Shown: positions 16,671 to 24,974, counted from the stretch's first letter. The stretch is 64,000 bases of DNA from JACPPO01 sp965262505 (GCA_965262505.1 CBDHFM010000030.1:124001-188000); one strand, 5' to 3'. Program-made: numbers and translations. The notes: generated from the sequence alone by a model not told the origin.

Positions 16671-17973
16671 GAGCCTGCAAGGAAATAACTGCTTGTACTG
16701 TTGATCGGCGAGTAGTACGCTGCGCCCGTGGAGGTGGCCACCCTGCGGGCAAAGCATGCAGCGCTGGCGCCCGTGCTCACGGAGCGATCGCGCCGGGTGT
16801 GGGCGGCGACTGAGGCCCAGGCGATCGGTTATGGCGGCACGGCGCTGGTCGCCCGAGCCACGGGTATCGCGACATCGACCATCCAGCGCGGTTTGCGTGA
16901 ATTGACGGCGGACGAGCCGCTCGCGGGCGGGCGGACGCGAAGGGCGGGCGGCGGGCGCAAGCGCGCGATCGATCTCGACGCGACGCTGCTGCGCGATTTG
17001 GATGCGTTGGTTGAGCCGACCGCCCCCGGCGATCCCGACTCGCCGCTGCGGTGGACGTGCCAGAGCGCACGGACGTTGGCGGTGGCGCTCGACGGTCTGG
17101 GCCACCGCGTCAGCCACACGGTGGTCGCCGAGTTGTTGCACGGACTGGGCTACAGCCTGCAGGGCAACGCCAAGACTCGTGAGGGCCGCCAGCATGTCGA
17201 TCGGGACGCGCAGTTTCGGTACATCGCCCGGCGCGTGCGACGCGCGCAACGGCAACAGCAGCCGACGATTTCGGTGGACACCAAGAAGAAGGAGCTGGTC
17301 GGCGCGTTCAAGAACGCGGGCCGCACCTGGCGCCCGGCGAAGACGCCGCAGCGGGTACAGGTCCACGACTTCGTGATCCCGGCCACCGCCACCACGGGCG
17401 GGAAGGCCATTCCGTATGGCATCTACGATCTGCATCGCAACGAAGGCTGGGTGCGTGTCGGGATCGATCACGACACCGCGAGCTTCGCGGTACGGTCGAT
17501 CCAGCGTTGGTGGCAGCACATGGGTCGCCCGGCGTATCGACAAGCCCAGTCGCTGTTGATCACGGCGGATGCAGGCGGGAGCAACGGGGCGCGCCTCCGG
17601 TTGTGGAAGTGGGAACTGCAGCGTCTGGCCAATCGGACGGGCTTGATGATCACGGTCTGTCACTTTCCGCCGGGTACGAGCAAGTGGAACAAGATCGAGC
17701 ATCGGGTGTTCTCGCACATCGCGATGAATTGGCGCGGCACCCCACTCGTCGACTTGGCCACGATCGTGAGCCTCATTGGCTCGACGCACAGTCGGTCCGG
17801 ACTCCGCGTTCGGTCGGAACTCGACCGCGGCCAATACCCGGGTGGCATCACCGTCACCGATGCGCAGCTGGCGACGGTACGCCTCGAGCGGCATCGCTTT
17901 CACGGCGACTGGAACTACACGATCCATCCCGCTGCTCCGAGAACACAAAAGTCAGTAATTGTCTGACAAGCCC
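16671..17973 (+). mobile_element. ISAzo13-type insertion sequence, copy 1
   Basis: A 1303-bp element. Imperfect 21-bp ends: GAGCCTGCAAGGAAATAACT at the left (16671-) and the complement of GGGCTTGTCAGACAATTACT at the right (-17973), agreeing at about 14-15 of 21 positions. The flanking TAA at 16668-16670 and 17974-17976 is a 3-bp target duplication; the left TAA is the stop codon of the FKBP gene. One transposase gene fills the element. A second copy of exactly equal length lies at 30941-32243 in the opposite orientation. Confidence 0.9.
16728..17966 (+). CDS. ISAzo13-like family transposase, copy 1
   Basis: A 412-residue transposase. Features: N-terminal HTH-like region (ALVARATGIATSTIQRGLREL), an SHTVVAELLHGLGYSLQG segment, and a DDE-like core with ISVDTKKKELVGAFKN, LLITADAGGSNGARLRLWK and PPGTSKWNKIEHRVFSHI, which supply the two aspartates and the glutamate. 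Family named from these motifs and the element ends. It differs from copy 2 at a handful of residues (for example SNGARL versus SNRARL, LQRL versus LPRL, GGITV versus GGLTV). Starts with GTG at 16728. Confidence 0.85.
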   Translation: MEVATLRAKHAALAPVLTERSRRVWAATEAQAIGYGGTALVARATGIATSTIQRGLRELTADEPLAGGRTRRAGGGRKRAIDLDATLLRDLDALVEPTAPGDPDSPLRWTCQSARTLAVALDGLGHRVSHTVVAELLHGLGYSLQGNAKTREGRQHVDRDAQFRYIARRVRRAQRQQQPTISVDTKKKELVGAFKNAGRTWRPAKTPQRVQVHDFVIPATATTGGKAIPYGIYDLHRNEGWVRVGIDHDTASFAVRSIQRWWQHMGRPAYRQAQSLLITADAGGSNGARLRLWKWELQRLANRTGLMITVCHFPPGTSKWNKIEHRVFSHIAMNWRGTPLVDLATIVSLIGSTHSRSGLRVRSELDRGQYPGGITVTDAQLATVRLERHRFHGDWNYTIHPAAPRTQKSVIV

Positions 17974-18006
17974 TAACCACGAACTCCGTCCTCCCGTAAC
18001 GCAGAA

Positions 18007-18065
18007 AGGGCGGGCCCGAAGGCCCGCCCCCACAGCCTGAACTTCCTGATCCGGCTGACGCCGGA
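18007..18065. terminator. Repeat-type double hairpin, copy A
   Basis: GGGCGGGCC-CGAA-GGCCCGCCC (about 18008-18030) forms a perfect GC stem with a CGAA loop; a second small hairpin TCCGGC-TGAC-GCCGGA follows at 18050-18065. The pair lies between the right end of the IS and the end of the convergent 18082-18798 gene, where a bidirectional terminator is expected. No U-tract follows. The same two-hairpin layout recurs at 22291-22362. Confidence 0.7.
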
Positions 18066-18081
18066 CACGTAAGTGCCTTCG

Positions 18082-18798
18082 TTACTGCGCGTCCCCGCGG
18101 CCGCCGCCCCTGCCGCCACCTCGGCCGCCGCCGCCACCATCCCGACCGAAGTTGCCGGCAGCACCGCGGCCGCCCTGTTGTGCCGTGACGGGCGGAAGCA
18201 CGTTCGAGTAGATCTCGCTGTGACGGACCCGCTCCCCGGCCTCGTCCAGAAAACTGAGATTCTGCTGGAACAGTCCGGGCGGCGGCGAACGGCGTGGGAC
18301 GGTCGCCTCGAGGATATACAAACGGTTCTCGTGGAGATAAATGCTGGCGAACGTACGCGACTGGTCGGCGTTGGTCAGCTGCAGCTGATGCCCTTCCACG
18401 AGGTCGATGTAATGCCAGGCGTCATACGTGATGGTCGCGCCTTCCCGCTGGCGGAACAACTTCGTCGCCGCGTACTGGATCGACGCCATGATATCGATTT
18501 GCCAGTAAACCGCCCCGGCGAACGATCTGTTCTTCTCCACCACCGCGTGCCGGGCTTCGGAGTCAGTGTAATCAATGGCGGTGACGGAGAAGCGGTTCTC
18601 GCCCTGCTCTACCGAGTACACGCGCCCCGAGAGGGTGGCGCCATACTCCGACTCCCACGTGATCTCCTCGACGGCCGGCTGACCAGGGAACGTGACGGAG
18701 AATTGATCCACACTACTGGTGTAGGTGTCCCACCCCTGCGCCAGGGCCGACCCGGGCACACACAGCACAGCCACTGCGAGAATACTAAGCAGACGCAT
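18082..18798 (-). CDS. Exported hypothetical protein with Gly/Arg-rich tail
   Basis: A 238-residue protein with a signal peptide (residues 1-20, ending SALA). Its core parallels the product at 7232-7900: FSVTFPGQPAVEE, GRVYSVEQ, AIDYTDSE, LVEGHQLQL, DQSRTFASI, RLYILEATVP and LSFLDEAGE. It differs by a low-complexity glycine/arginine C-terminus from about residue 205. Family and function unknown; the RGG-like tail might bind polyanions, which is a guess. AAGGAC precedes the ATG. It converges on the hairpin at 18007. Confidence 0.7.
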   Translation of the reverse strand: MRLLSILAVAVLCVPGSALAQGWDTYTSSVDQFSVTFPGQPAVEEITWESEYGATLSGRVYSVEQGENRFSVTAIDYTDSEARHAVVEKNRSFAGAVYWQIDIMASIQYAATKLFRQREGATITYDAWHYIDLVEGHQLQLTNADQSRTFASIYLHENRLYILEATVPRRSPPPGLFQQNLSFLDEAGERVRHSEIYSNVLPPVTAQQGGRGAAGNFGRDGGGGGRGGGRGGGRGDAQ

Positions 18799-18903
18799 AA
18801 TTTGTCCTTCCGTACTAGAAACGTCGTGTAATTCTGACAGAAAAGCAGTTCCGCCGCCAGATCGGTCGACGATCTACGTCTACCGCCCTTCAAGATATGT
18901 GGC

Positions 18904-18909
18904 TATAAT
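18904..18909 (+). promoter_or_regulatory. -10 box (TATAAT) for a probably leaderless gene
   Basis: A perfect TATAAT ends eight bases before the ATG at 18918, leaving no room for a ribosome-binding site. Transcription would begin at or next to the start codon. Confidence 0.65.
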
Positions 18910-18917
18910 TCGGCGCC

Positions 18918-19601
18918 ATGACACGATTCGTAATGGTTTTCGGCGCGCTTCTCTGCGCAACGTCGGTGTGGGGACAGCCTGCCCAGGTCACCATGAGGGA
19001 GGAGCCGCACCACGAGCTCCTGACGTACGTACAGCAGCTGCGCGTCTTCGAGGTGAACCTCCCGGCCGGCGAGCTGACGGGCGATCACGTGCGCGACCAC
19101 GACGTCGTAACCCTCGCACTCGGAGACGCGACGACACGCTCACGAGACGGAGGCGAGGAGTGGAGCGCGCCGGTGATGCGCGCGCAGGGTAGCACCGAGA
19201 TGGCCACGTACTCTGACACGGCTACCACGCATGCGCTGGAGAATGTCGGCGCCACGGCGTATCGCATGTTCGTCGTCGAGAATCTTCGCGACGCCGGCGC
19301 CTGGTCGACGGCCCCGCCCATGGTCGCGCCGGGAACGACCCTCCGACAGGAGACACGGTCGTTTGCCGTGTACGACGTCCGCCTCGACGCCAAGACGGAG
19401 CGGTCCAGCCACGTGCACGAGAATGCCACGCTGGTCGTCCTTCTGTCGGGAGACGTGGAGGTTCAGGGTGGGGGCGGCGAGGAGGCATTCATCATGGCGG
19501 AGACAGGGCGCTGGTTCCCCTCGTTTGGCTCCGACCTGACGCACACCCTGGCGGCCGCCGACACCGGGGAGGCGCACTTCGTTTGCATCGAGGCGCGCTG
19601 A
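18918..19601 (+). CDS. Exported cupin-like hypothetical protein
   Basis: A 227-residue protein with a signal peptide (about residues 1-19, ending SVWG). Two half-cupin-like beta regions are visible: residues 35-120 (VFEVNLPAGELTGDHVRDHDVVTLAL) and 145-225 (SSHVHENATLVVLLSGDVEV, then GRWFPSFGSDLTHTL). The histidines in SSHVHEN and the GDVEV strand resemble cupin motif 1. Metal and substrate unknown. No Shine-Dalgarno sequence; a TATAAT ends eight bases upstream, suggesting a leaderless transcript. Confidence 0.65.
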   Translation: MTRFVMVFGALLCATSVWGQPAQVTMREEPHHELLTYVQQLRVFEVNLPAGELTGDHVRDHDVVTLALGDATTRSRDGGEEWSAPVMRAQGSTEMATYSDTATTHALENVGATAYRMFVVENLRDAGAWSTAPPMVAPGTTLRQETRSFAVYDVRLDAKTERSSHVHENATLVVLLSGDVEVQGGGGEEAFIMAETGRWFPSFGSDLTHTLAAADTGEAHFVCIEAR

Positions 19602-19740
19602 GGCGCGTCTTCGTCCCGGCAGCATCCTCCCGGTCGCCTTCCAGGCGTTTTCCCACCGTCGATCGACGACCTTCCAGGCCGTGGTGTCGTCTTGTCGTCA
19701 CCGCGCTGAAACCCTGGGGCGGCCCATCGCGTAATGATGA

Positions 19741-20356
19741 GTGTCCGTGACACCGAGCGACGCCGAGCTGGCGGGTGAGGCGCTGGCGGGATCGCAGGCC
19801 GCGTGTGGCGAGCTCGTCGCCAGGTACGCCACTGCTGCCGTGAATCTCTCGGCGCGCCTGGTCAATGACCGCGCGCTGGCAGAGGATCTGGCCCAGGAAG
19901 CCTTCGCCCGCGCGTTCTCACGGCTGGCCAGCTACGACCCACAGCGGCGATTCGCGGCGTGGTTCCTCCAGATCGTTCGGAACGTCACCATCGACCACTT
20001 GCGCCGCAAGCGACTCAACGCGGTGTCGCTCGATCAACTCGAGGAGGCCGGCTACGCGGGTCCGCCAAGCGGGTCGGCTGACCCCGTCCCCATACCTTCA
20101 GGCAGCGCGTGGGCAGCTCGCTCGCGCCATCGACCGGGCACTGCAGCGTCTCCGCCCCGAGTACCGCGAGGTGGTCGTGCTGCACTATCAGGAAGGGCTG
20201 ACGCACCTCGAGATCGCCGAGGTACTGGCTCTGCCCGCAGGCACGGTGAAGACGCACCTCCATCGAGCGCGCAAGGAGCTGGCGTCAATGCTCACGGGGG
20301 TGGGCTGGGGCCCCTCGGCGACCGGGTGTGAAACCCCCTCGGCACGTGGCTCGTAA
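19741..20356 (+). pseudogene. ECF sigma factor gene with a +1 frameshift
   Basis: Residues 1-115 in the first frame carry sigma region 2 (LAEDLAQEAFARAFSRL, RFAAWFLQIVRNVTIDHLRR). Region 4 (LRPEYREVVVLHYQEGLTHLEIAEVLALPAGTVK is its span; DNA-recognition helix near GTVKTHLHRARKEL) is in the next frame, ending at 20356. The shift lies around the CCCC run at 20088-20091: removing one C joins DPVP to YLQAARGQLARA. It may be a real inactivating mutation, a sequencing error in a homopolymer, or less likely a programmed shift. Starts at GTG 19741 (or 19747). The next gene is a putative membrane anti-sigma protein. Confidence 0.75.
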
Positions 20357-20377
20357 CGTAAGCAGGGACCAGGGTCT

Positions 20378-20938
20378 ATGGAACCAGAGGACATAGAAGA
20401 GGACATAGCACGGTGGCTGGCGCGCGAAGAGCGAGGCGACGAGCAGGGAGCGGAGTCCGCCTTCGCGCAGCTGTTTGCCGCGGTGCCTCGCATTGAGCCG
20501 CTGGCGGGCTTCAGCGAGCGCGTCGGGGGCGCTGTTTGGCGGAGCCGCCGCCGGCAGCGGTTGATGGCGCGGGCGGCCAGGGCCGCCGCGCTTCTCCTGG
20601 CTGTATCCGCCAGCGTCGCGGCCTCCTGGATGGCGCTGGTTTATGTCGGACCGTGGCTCCTGACGTCTAGCGCCGCCATGGTATCTGGCTCGCTGGTCGG
20701 GATCATGGCGGGCGTCGTGGCAGGCGTCGTGGCAGGCGTCGTGGCAGGCGTCGTGGAGGGCGCCGTCGCCGGGCTCGAGTGGTGGGCCGCGGGAGCGCGG
20801 GCAGCAGTCGTGATGGGGGAGACGCTCGCGCACCCCGAGACGGCGGGCGCGCTTCTGGCCGTCGAGATCGTCGGTGCGATCGCGCTCTACGCGCTCCATC
20901 GACTCACCCGACGCACGCGCGCGAACGCCGCATGGTGA
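20378..20938 (+). CDS. Putative anti-sigma/membrane protein next to ECF sigma factor
   Basis: A 186-residue protein. Residues 1-50 are acidic and soluble (EPEDIEEDIARWLAREERGDEQG) and could bind a sigma factor; a helix at about 65-95 spans the membrane, followed by a second hydrophobic stretch containing GVVA repeats (encoded by four 12-bp tandem units) and a third helix near the C-terminus. No zinc anti-sigma motif (HxxxCxxC) is present. The role as anti-sigma factor is inferred only from position 22 bases after the sigma gene. Confidence 0.6.
   Translation: MEPEDIEEDIARWLAREERGDEQGAESAFAQLFAAVPRIEPLAGFSERVGGAVWRSRRRQRLMARAARAAALLLAVSASVAASWMALVYVGPWLLTSSAAMVSGSLVGIMAGVVAGVVAGVVAGVVEGAVAGLEWWAAGARAAVVMGETLAHPETAGALLAVEIVGAIALYALHRLTRRTRANAAW
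20710..20757 (+). repeat. 12-bp tandem repeat x4 encoding GVVA units
   Basis: GGCGTCGTGGCA is repeated three times exactly, and a fourth unit ends GAG. It encodes GVVA-GVVA-GVVA-GVVE in a hydrophobic segment of the putative anti-sigma protein. Such in-frame repeats can change copy number by slippage. Confidence 0.9.
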
Positions 20939-20949
20939 GAGGTACGGAC

Positions 20950-22263
20950 ATGACAAGACACATGAGAAGGCAGACGAGCCTGATGGTGATCGCGTTCGCG
21001 CTGCTGATGCACGCGGCAAGCACGCTGCACGGTCAGGCGCCTCCCGCGGCCGACGTGCGCGAGCAACTGGAGGAGCGCTACGAGGTGATGACGCTGCAGG
21101 AAGGAATCGCACTCGTGCCGCGGCGTACCGATACGGGCATCCGCCTGATTCAGATCGTCAACGGTGTGATCACCATCGATGGCGAACCGGTGTCCGGAGG
21201 CGAGTTACGGAACCGGATCGGCGCCGACGCGGATCTCGTGCTGCAGGCGAGTTATCTCGATGCTGCCGATCAGCCGCCAGCGGAGAGTCCAACGCCGGCG
21301 GGGGTGGCTGGTGTGGCCCGAATACAGGTGCGGAGCAACGACATCGTCCGCTTCAGTGGCGACGTGACCATCGGCCGCGATGAGCGTGTCGATGGCGATG
21401 TCGTCGTGATGTTTGGTTCCGCGGACGTTGACGGAGAGGTGACCGGCGATCTCGTGGTCGTGATGGGCCCGCTGAACCTTGGCCCTGAGGCGGTCGTGCA
21501 CGGGGATGTCGTTGTCGTTGGGGGGAGGCTGAATCGCACCGCAGGTGCACAGGTTCTGGGAGACCTGAACGAGTTGGGTATGGGCCGCGGAGTGGGGAAC
21601 CGCGACCGACGATTGGGCGGAGCGTTCGGCTGGCTCTGGTCGGGCGTCGGCGGGCTGGCCGCCACCGTGGCGCGCATCATCCTGATGATCCTGGCGGCGC
21701 TCATCGTGCTGGCGGTCGCCCGCGCGGCTGTCGAGCGCATTGCCGCCCGCACGACCGCGGCGCCCGCGCGCGCGGGGTTGACCGGGTTCGCCGCGGAACT
21801 GCTCTTCGTACCGCTGCTCGCCGTGACCGTCGTGGTCCTCGCGGTCTCGATTATCGGCATTCCGCTGATCCTGCTCGTGCCCTTTGCCGTCGTCCTGGTC
21901 ATGTGCGGAGCGTTCGTCGGGTATACCGGGCTGGCGTATCAGGTGGGATGCCTTCTGACACGCCGCTTCGGCTGGACCGATCGCGGCGCGTACGCCGCCG
22001 TTGCGTTCGGTATCGTCGCGCTTGCGGGACTGACGCTATTCGCGAAGCTGGCTGGGTTGCTGGGCGGCTTCCTGCTCGGCGGTCCGCTCGTGGCGCTCGG
22101 TTACTTCGTCGAGTACGCCGCCTGGACGGTCGGCTTCGGCGCCGCCATCCTCGTGGGCGCCGACTGGCAGCGCGAACGGCGGGCGGGGGTCAGCCCGGTC
22201 ACGCCGCCTTCCGCCGAGTCGCCTCCCGCCGAGGCGTCTGATGCTGAGCGGCATGACATGTGA
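20950..22263 (+). CDS. Exported protein with bactofilin-like repeats and membrane helices
   Basis: A 437-residue protein. A signal peptide (about 1-27) is followed by residues 125-205 with the stacked-strand pattern of polymer-forming, bactofilin-like beta-solenoids (ERVDGDVVVMFGSADVDG, EAVVHGDVVVVGGRL). Then four to five hydrophobic helices (residues 225-420) including a long VVVLAVSIIGIPLILLVP segment. ATG at 20950 has GAGAGG upstream and lies 11 bases after the preceding stop, so the three genes from 19741 form one operon. Similar solenoid-plus-helix proteins accompany ECF systems; the molecular role is unknown. Confidence 0.7.
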   Translation: MTRHMRRQTSLMVIAFALLMHAASTLHGQAPPAADVREQLEERYEVMTLQEGIALVPRRTDTGIRLIQIVNGVITIDGEPVSGGELRNRIGADADLVLQASYLDAADQPPAESPTPAGVAGVARIQVRSNDIVRFSGDVTIGRDERVDGDVVVMFGSADVDGEVTGDLVVVMGPLNLGPEAVVHGDVVVVGGRLNRTAGAQVLGDLNELGMGRGVGNRDRRLGGAFGWLWSGVGGLAATVARIILMILAALIVLAVARAAVERIAARTTAAPARAGLTGFAAELLFVPLLAVTVVVLAVSIIGIPLILLVPFAVVLVMCGAFVGYTGLAYQVGCLLTRRFGWTDRGAYAAVAFGIVALAGLTLFAKLAGLLGGFLLGGPLVALGYFVEYAAWTVGFGAAILVGADWQRERRAGVSPVTPPSAESPPAEASDAERHDM

Positions 22264-22290
22264 CGTGTGACTCGGGTAACAGCCGTACGC

Positions 22291-22362
22291 AAGAGGGGCG
22301 GGCCCGAAGGCCCGCCCCTCTTCCATTCCGCCCTGACACGCGCAGGTCCGGCTGGAGCCGGA
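22291..22362. terminator. Repeat-type double hairpin, copy B
   Basis: A perfect 14-bp stem with a CGAA loop (22291-22322, core GGGCGGGCC/GGCCCGCCC) followed by GTCCGGC-TGGA-GCCGGAC at 22346-22362. It lies between two convergent genes (stop 22263 and stop 22374). The core is identical to copy A at 18008-18030, so this is a dispersed terminator-like repeat, not a unique site. Confidence 0.75.
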
Positions 22363-22373
22363 CAGGACGCACG

Positions 22374-23645
22374 CTATCGGCTATCCGTGGTTGTTCCACC
22401 GATCGTGACGAGGCCGATCCGATTGGTGCTGCTCTGGTGGATAACCAGATTGCCATCCGGCGTCGCCCTCATGTGCCGGATGATGCCGACACCTGAGGGA
22501 ATCGCCCAGCTCTGGAACTGCTCGGTCTCCGGATCGAAGCGCACCAGCGCGTCCGGCCGCCGTCGCGATTCGTTGTACCAGATGACGTCGTCGACGACCT
22601 CAATCGCATAGGGATGGGTGTTGGATCCGCTCGGCGAGGGCCACTCCGTGACCTCGCCCGTTCTTGGATTCAACCGGCCCAACGCGCCGAGCGAGGAATT
22701 CACGAACCAGACCATGTCGTCGCTCGTGATCGCGAGCCGGCGGACGGTGGTTTCCGGCCTCGGCAACTCGTGCTCGCGGATTGCCATGGTGACCGGATCG
22801 AGTTCCGCCAGCTTGTAGGAGGCGTTGTAGGCCACCCAGGGCACTCCCTGGGAATTGATCTTGATGCCGTACGGCCGCGCTCTCGGCGTTGGGACCGTTA
22901 CTAGATCGATCTCCCCGGTCACGGTGTTCATCCGGCCGACCATGTTGCTCTGCTGAAGCGTAAACCAGAGCGTCGTGCCATCGTCAGCGAAGATCGGTGT
23001 GTGGGGATCGCGCGCGGCCGGGTCTGGCATCTCGAAGACCGTGATCTCGCCGGTGGCTGGATCGAGCTTGCCAATCGTGCCGTTCCCGTTACCCATGTAC
23101 CAGATGTTGCCCTCCGGATCGTTGATGATGCTGTGGGGACGGGCATCGGCTGCGAGCTGGTATTCCTTCATCTCGCCCGTGCTCGGGTTGAGGCGGCCGA
23201 CGAGGCTCGCGAACTGGCCGGTCCACCAGATCGTGCCGTCCTCCAGCTGCAGCGGATCGCGCGCGCGCTGACCGAGCGTCGGAACCACCCACTCCTGGAA
23301 CGTGACCGACACAGGCCCTGGGACGATCACCGGTTCGCGGCCCGGCTTCGGCGGGAAGTGCGTCGCCAGGTACTGGGACACGCTGCCCAGCGGGGCATCC
23401 GGCAGCCTCATCATCGAGCCGATCAGATCCTGCCAGCCGTCGCGGCCGTACCCTGCCGAGTTCGTAATCTGGTTGACCCCGTGGCAGGCGGTGCAACTTG
23501 CCTCCACGACGTCCTTGCCTGGGCCGTCCGGCAGCGCGGCCGCCTGCTGCCCCCGGCCGCCTCCGCGACCCTGACCCTGGACGGCCACGGTCGCGGCGGC
23601 GCAGAGCAACGCTGCTGTCAGCGAAAAGCTCAAGAATCTCGTCAT
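22374..23645 (-). CDS. Exported cytochrome c domain fused to Vgb-like beta-propeller
   Basis: A 423-residue periplasmic protein. Signal peptide residues 1-23; a short c-type heme domain with CTACH at residues 51-55; then a beta-propeller of the virginiamycin B lyase (Vgb)/SMP-30-like type with repeated blades (LVGRLNPSTGEMKEY, TIGKLDPATGEITVF, MVGRMNTVTGEIDLV, ALGRLNPRTGEVTEW). The blades repeat GRLNPxTGE every 45 residues or so. Heme and propeller together suggest an oxidoreductase or sensor; lyase activity should not be assumed. GGGAGAAG precedes the ATG at 23645. Confidence 0.82.
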   Translation of the reverse strand: MTRFLSFSLTAALLCAAATVAVQGQGRGGGRGQQAAALPDGPGKDVVEASCTACHGVNQITNSAGYGRDGWQDLIGSMMRLPDAPLGSVSQYLATHFPPKPGREPVIVPGPVSVTFQEWVVPTLGQRARDPLQLEDGTIWWTGQFASLVGRLNPSTGEMKEYQLAADARPHSIINDPEGNIWYMGNGNGTIGKLDPATGEITVFEMPDPAARDPHTPIFADDGTTLWFTLQQSNMVGRMNTVTGEIDLVTVPTPRARPYGIKINSQGVPWVAYNASYKLAELDPVTMAIREHELPRPETTVRRLAITSDDMVWFVNSSLGALGRLNPRTGEVTEWPSPSGSNTHPYAIEVVDDVIWYNESRRRPDALVRFDPETEQFQSWAIPSGVGIIRHMRATPDGNLVIHQSSTNRIGLVTIGGTTTDSR

Positions 23646-23746
23646 GATTTCTTCTCCCTGTCGTATCCGTATCGGCGCTCCCACTGGACCTCTGGGCGGG
23701 TAATCGTAGCACCAAAGGGGCGGACAGGTGTATTGTGTCGGTCGTC

Positions 23747-23839
23747 ATGCTTGAGGCGTACACAGGCTGGGATCGGTATGACACGAACCTGCGGGGACAC
23801 ATCGCGCAGGTGTATGCGACATTGAAGGGGACGCTCTAG
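23747..23839 (+). other. Short open frame, possible small or remnant gene
   Basis: A 30-codon frame reading MLEAYTGWDRYDTNLRGHIA and ending YATLKGTL. The composition looks protein-like, but there is no good ribosome-binding site and no recognised family. It could be the tail of a decayed gene. Confidence 0.25.
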
Positions 23840-23871
23840 CGTTCTGGCATCACAGTTACCTGGAGGGGAAC

Positions 23872-24081
23872 ATGGGTGAGCAAGACAGTGCGCGTCGAAC
23901 CCCTGAGGTCGATAAGCATATTGGTGATTCCGACCTCCACAAGGGCGCCAAGGACGGAGCCCCTGGGGGTCAGGGGAATGCGAACGCCGAGGGGGCGCTT
24001 GATGAGCAGGGGTTGCCGACCGACGAGGTCGCGATCGCCGAAGATGTCATCGGCGCCAACGAGGACAAAACGCAGGGATAG
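23872..24081 (+). CDS. Small acidic hypothetical protein
   Basis: A 69-residue, very hydrophilic and acidic protein without cysteine, signal peptide or membrane helix (MGEQDSARRTPEVDKHIGDS at the start, ending GANEDKTQG). It looks intrinsically disordered. The ribosome-binding site is excellent (GGAGGGG six bases before ATG), which is the main reason to call it a gene. It ends 11 bases before the stop of the convergent methyltransferase gene. Unknown function. Confidence 0.6.
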   Translation: MGEQDSARRTPEVDKHIGDSDLHKGAKDGAPGGQGNANAEGALDEQGLPTDEVAIAEDVIGANEDKTQG

Positions 24082-24092
24082 GCCTCGCAGCT

Positions 24093-24914
24093 CTAAGGGG
24101 CGGCGCGCGTCGCGGTCCATGAAACCTGCGGCTCGCCGGCACGCACCGTGCCCTCGATCCGGTCGCCGCTGACACGACCTGTATATTCGGTGGTGCCTAC
24201 GGTGAAGCGGATCTGGTCGCCGCGCAGCCGGCCGTCGGCGATCGGCATGCCGCGGAGCGTGCCCGTCAGCATCTGAAAATTCTGACTCAGCGCCAGTTCG
24301 CTTTGGTCGAGGCGCCACGTGCCGCCGACCTTGGCGGGCACGATCCACAGCAGCGCGGTGCACCACGCGCTGCAGCCACCTTCGATCATGACCGTCTCGT
24401 CCGGCGTCCACCCTTCAATGCCGAATGTGTTGGAGACGATGCGGCTGCCGGGCTGGAGGTCGAGGAACTTCTGGCGCAGCTGGAGCATGTTGTTCGGCAG
24501 CAGAAACAGGGCGAGCACGTTGGCCTGCGAGATGTCGGCCTGATACATGTCGCCTTCGACGAACGTCGCTTTGTCCGCGACCCCAGCCGCTACGGCGTTG
24601 CGCTTCGAGATCTCGACCATCTGCGGGTTGTATTCGACGCCGAGCGCCCGCGCGCCGCGCCTGGCGGCCGCAATCACGTTGCGTCCGTCACCTGAGCCGA
24701 GATCGATGACGAAATCCTGCGGCGTCACGTCGGCGAGTTCGAGCATTCGCTCGACGAGCTCGGGCGGTGTTGGCACCCACACGACGTCCTTACCGGCCTG
24801 ACCGACCTGGGGGATGAAGGGCTCTTGCGACTGTGCAGAGGCCGTCGTCGCGGCACACAGCGTGACAGCAAGCGCGGCCGCGAGACAGCGCGGGGAATGC
24901 GAGCGCGTGATCAT
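24093..24914 (-). CDS. Exported SAM-dependent methyltransferase-like protein
   Basis: A 273-residue protein with a signal peptide (residues 1-27, ending TTASA) in front of a class I methyltransferase domain: motif I VIDLGSGDGRN (69-79), GVEYNPQM (acidic residue of strand 2), FVEGDMYQADIS, and NVLALFLLPN. The last 80 residues form an extra beta-rich domain. Methyltransferases are rarely exported because SAM is cytosolic, so either the domain has another role or a donor reaches the periplasm. AGGTGG precedes the ATG at 24914. Confidence 0.75.
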   Translation of the reverse strand: MITRSHSPRCLAAALAVTLCAATTASAQSQEPFIPQVGQAGKDVVWVPTPPELVERMLELADVTPQDFVIDLGSGDGRNVIAAARRGARALGVEYNPQMVEISKRNAVAAGVADKATFVEGDMYQADISQANVLALFLLPNNMLQLRQKFLDLQPGSRIVSNTFGIEGWTPDETVMIEGGCSAWCTALLWIVPAKVGGTWRLDQSELALSQNFQMLTGTLRGMPIADGRLRGDQIRFTVGTTEYTGRVSGDRIEGTVRAGEPQVSWTATRAAP

Positions 24915-24974
24915 GATGAACCCACCTGTCGACGGTCTGGATCCCAGGGCCAATCTCAAGCTAACGCACGTGCC

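Noticed and set aside
22374..23645. Annotation as streptogramin lyase (Vgb)
   Set aside because: Propeller repeats alone do not prove lyase activity, and the protein carries a heme c motif that lyases lack.
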